From NCBI GenBank assembly GCA_017961625.1, contig JAGCWY010000014.1, positions 1-15,873 on the forward strand: 15,873 nucleotides of DNA, given 5' to 3'. The position numbers and the translations under genes were made by a program. This DNA comes from Ruminococcus sp. (GTDB lineage: Bacteria; Bacillota; Clostridia; Oscillospirales; Ruminococcaceae). How positions within the stretch are numbered: position 1 is the first letter of the stretch; every line of letters starts with the position of its first letter. Shown here one piece after another: positions 15,139-15,873 of this stretch. Under the pieces are notes generated by a model. That model was not told the DNA's origin, did no database searches, and was given only the letters and a program-made list of their open reading frames with translations.

Positions 15139-15873
15139 TTGAAGATGAGAACTTTCAAAAAGATTGTCGGAGGCACTGTCTCAGCAATGATGATCGCATC
15201 GAGTCTTCCCGTTACAGCTCTTGCTGCTGACCAGCAGACAAGAGGAAACATCGGCGGTTACGACTATGAGATGTGGAATCAGAACGGTCAGGGTCAGGCA
15301 TCAATGAACCCCAGCGCAGGTTCTTTCACCTGCTCATGGAGCAACATTGAGAACTTCCTTGCACGTATGGGCAAGAACTTCGACAGCCAGAAGAAGAGCT
15401 ACAAATCCTTCGGAGAGATCGTACTTACATATGATGTAGAGTACACACCAAGAGGAAATTCGTATATGTGTGTATACGGATGGACAAGAAATCCTCTTAT
15501 GGAGTACTACATTGTTGAAGGATGGGGCGACTGGCGTCCACCCGGAGACGGAGCAGAGAGAAAGGGTAACGTAACTCTAAACGGCAATACTTATGATATA
15601 TGCAAGACAATGCGTTACAATCAGCCTTCTCTTGACGGTACAGCAACATTCCCGCAGTACTGGAGCATTCGTCAGACCAGCGGTTCAGCAAACAATCAGA
15701 CAAACTACATGAAGGGCACCATTGACGTATCCAAGCACTTCGACGCATGGTCACAGGCAGGACTTGATATGTCCGGTACTCTTTATGAGGTATCCCTTAA
15801 CATCGAGGGTTATAGATCAAACGGTTCAGCTAACGTTAAGAGCGTTACAGTAAATACAGACGGCACAGGCGCA
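15139..15873 (+). CDS. GH11 endo-1,4-beta-xylanase, partial at the right edge
   Basis: The frame is open for 245 codons to the window end. Residues 1-30 are a signal peptide (ALAA cleavage region). The GH11 catalytic domain covers about 35-240: the nucleophile E122 sits in NPLMEYYIVEGWGDWRPPG, and the acid/base E223 in NIEGYRSNGSA. The segment TFPQYWSIRQT is the family thumb region. Both catalytic glutamates are present, so the enzyme should be active on xylan. GH11 enzymes of rumen bacteria commonly continue into binding modules and a dockerin; TVNTDGTGA at the edge looks like the start of a linker, but what follows is not in the window. The start is taken as TTG 15139, 9 bases after GAGGAG; ATG 15145, two codons later, is the alternative and is 15 bases away. 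Confidence 0.93.
   Translation, partial: MKMRTFKKIVGGTVSAMMIASSLPVTALAADQQTRGNIGGYDYEMWNQNGQGQASMNPSAGSFTCSWSNIENFLARMGKNFDSQKKSYKSFGEIVLTYDVEYTPRGNSYMCVYGWTRNPLMEYYIVEGWGDWRPPGDGAERKGNVTLNGNTYDICKTMRYNQPSLDGTATFPQYWSIRQTSGSANNQTNYMKGTIDVSKHFDAWSQAGLDMSGTLYEVSLNIEGYRSNGSANVKSVTVNTDGTGA

Noticed and set aside
1..15873. CRISPR arrays, tRNA or rRNA genes, attachment sites
   Set aside because: No regularly spaced repeat array, cloverleaf or rRNA-like stretch was seen on either strand.

Overview
The window looks like a piece of a rumen or gut cellulosome-producing Firmicute of the Ruminococcus flavefaciens type. The evidence is three separate secreted proteins with type I dockerin-like modules (1-2250 minus, 6991-7716 plus, 9855-12206 plus), a family 9 glycoside hydrolase, a GH11 xylanase cut by the right edge, AT-rich intergenic DNA, strong GGAGG-type ribosome binding sites and consensus sigma-A-like promoters. 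The genus is an inference from family content. No rRNA or tRNA marker was seen.

Layout from left to right. 1-2250 (minus, cut by the left edge) is a secreted multidomain protein with a chagasin-like (I42) region, an internal dockerin, an SH3-like stretch and the start of a 'KPVIYLYP' domain. 2516-3076 (plus) is a flavin reductase-like FMN-binding protein with its own promoter and terminator. 3334-6372 (minus) is a 1012-residue thermolysin-like (M4) metalloprotease with an intact zinc site, an N-terminal YegP-like region, two carboxypeptidase-regulatory-like domains and a C-terminal MABP-like repeat, but no visible signal peptide. The 618-base gap 6373-6990 holds a probable activator site made of three 21-bp-spaced direct repeats, plus AT-rich repeats. 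6991-7716 (plus) is a small secreted dockerin protein with an unrecognised module. 7740-8210 holds terminators and a decayed IS1182-type transposase remnant. 8277-9668 (minus) is an O-antigen ligase/polymerase-family membrane protein. 9855-12206 (plus) is a GH9-CBM3-dockerin endoglucanase. 12435-14705 (plus) is a membrane 7TM-PAS-GGDEF-EAL protein predicted to be a c-di-GMP phosphodiesterase. 14706-15138 is a terminator, a regulatory region and a long leader for the GH11 xylanase at 15139-15873 (runs off the right edge).

Nearly every gene has its own promoter and terminator, so this is a cluster of monocistronic units rather than an operon. The common theme is the cell surface and extracellular plant-fibre machinery: hydrolases (GH9, GH11), dockerin-borne accessory proteins, a surface glycan polymerase/ligase, a protease and a putative cysteine-protease inhibitor, plus one c-di-GMP turnover enzyme. 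The most unusual items are the leaderless M4 protease with its composite architecture, the chagasin-like dockerin protein, the small dockerin protein of unknown module, and two sets of 21-bp-phased direct repeats (upstream of the protease and of the xylanase) sharing the core C[A/G]TTT[A/G]T.
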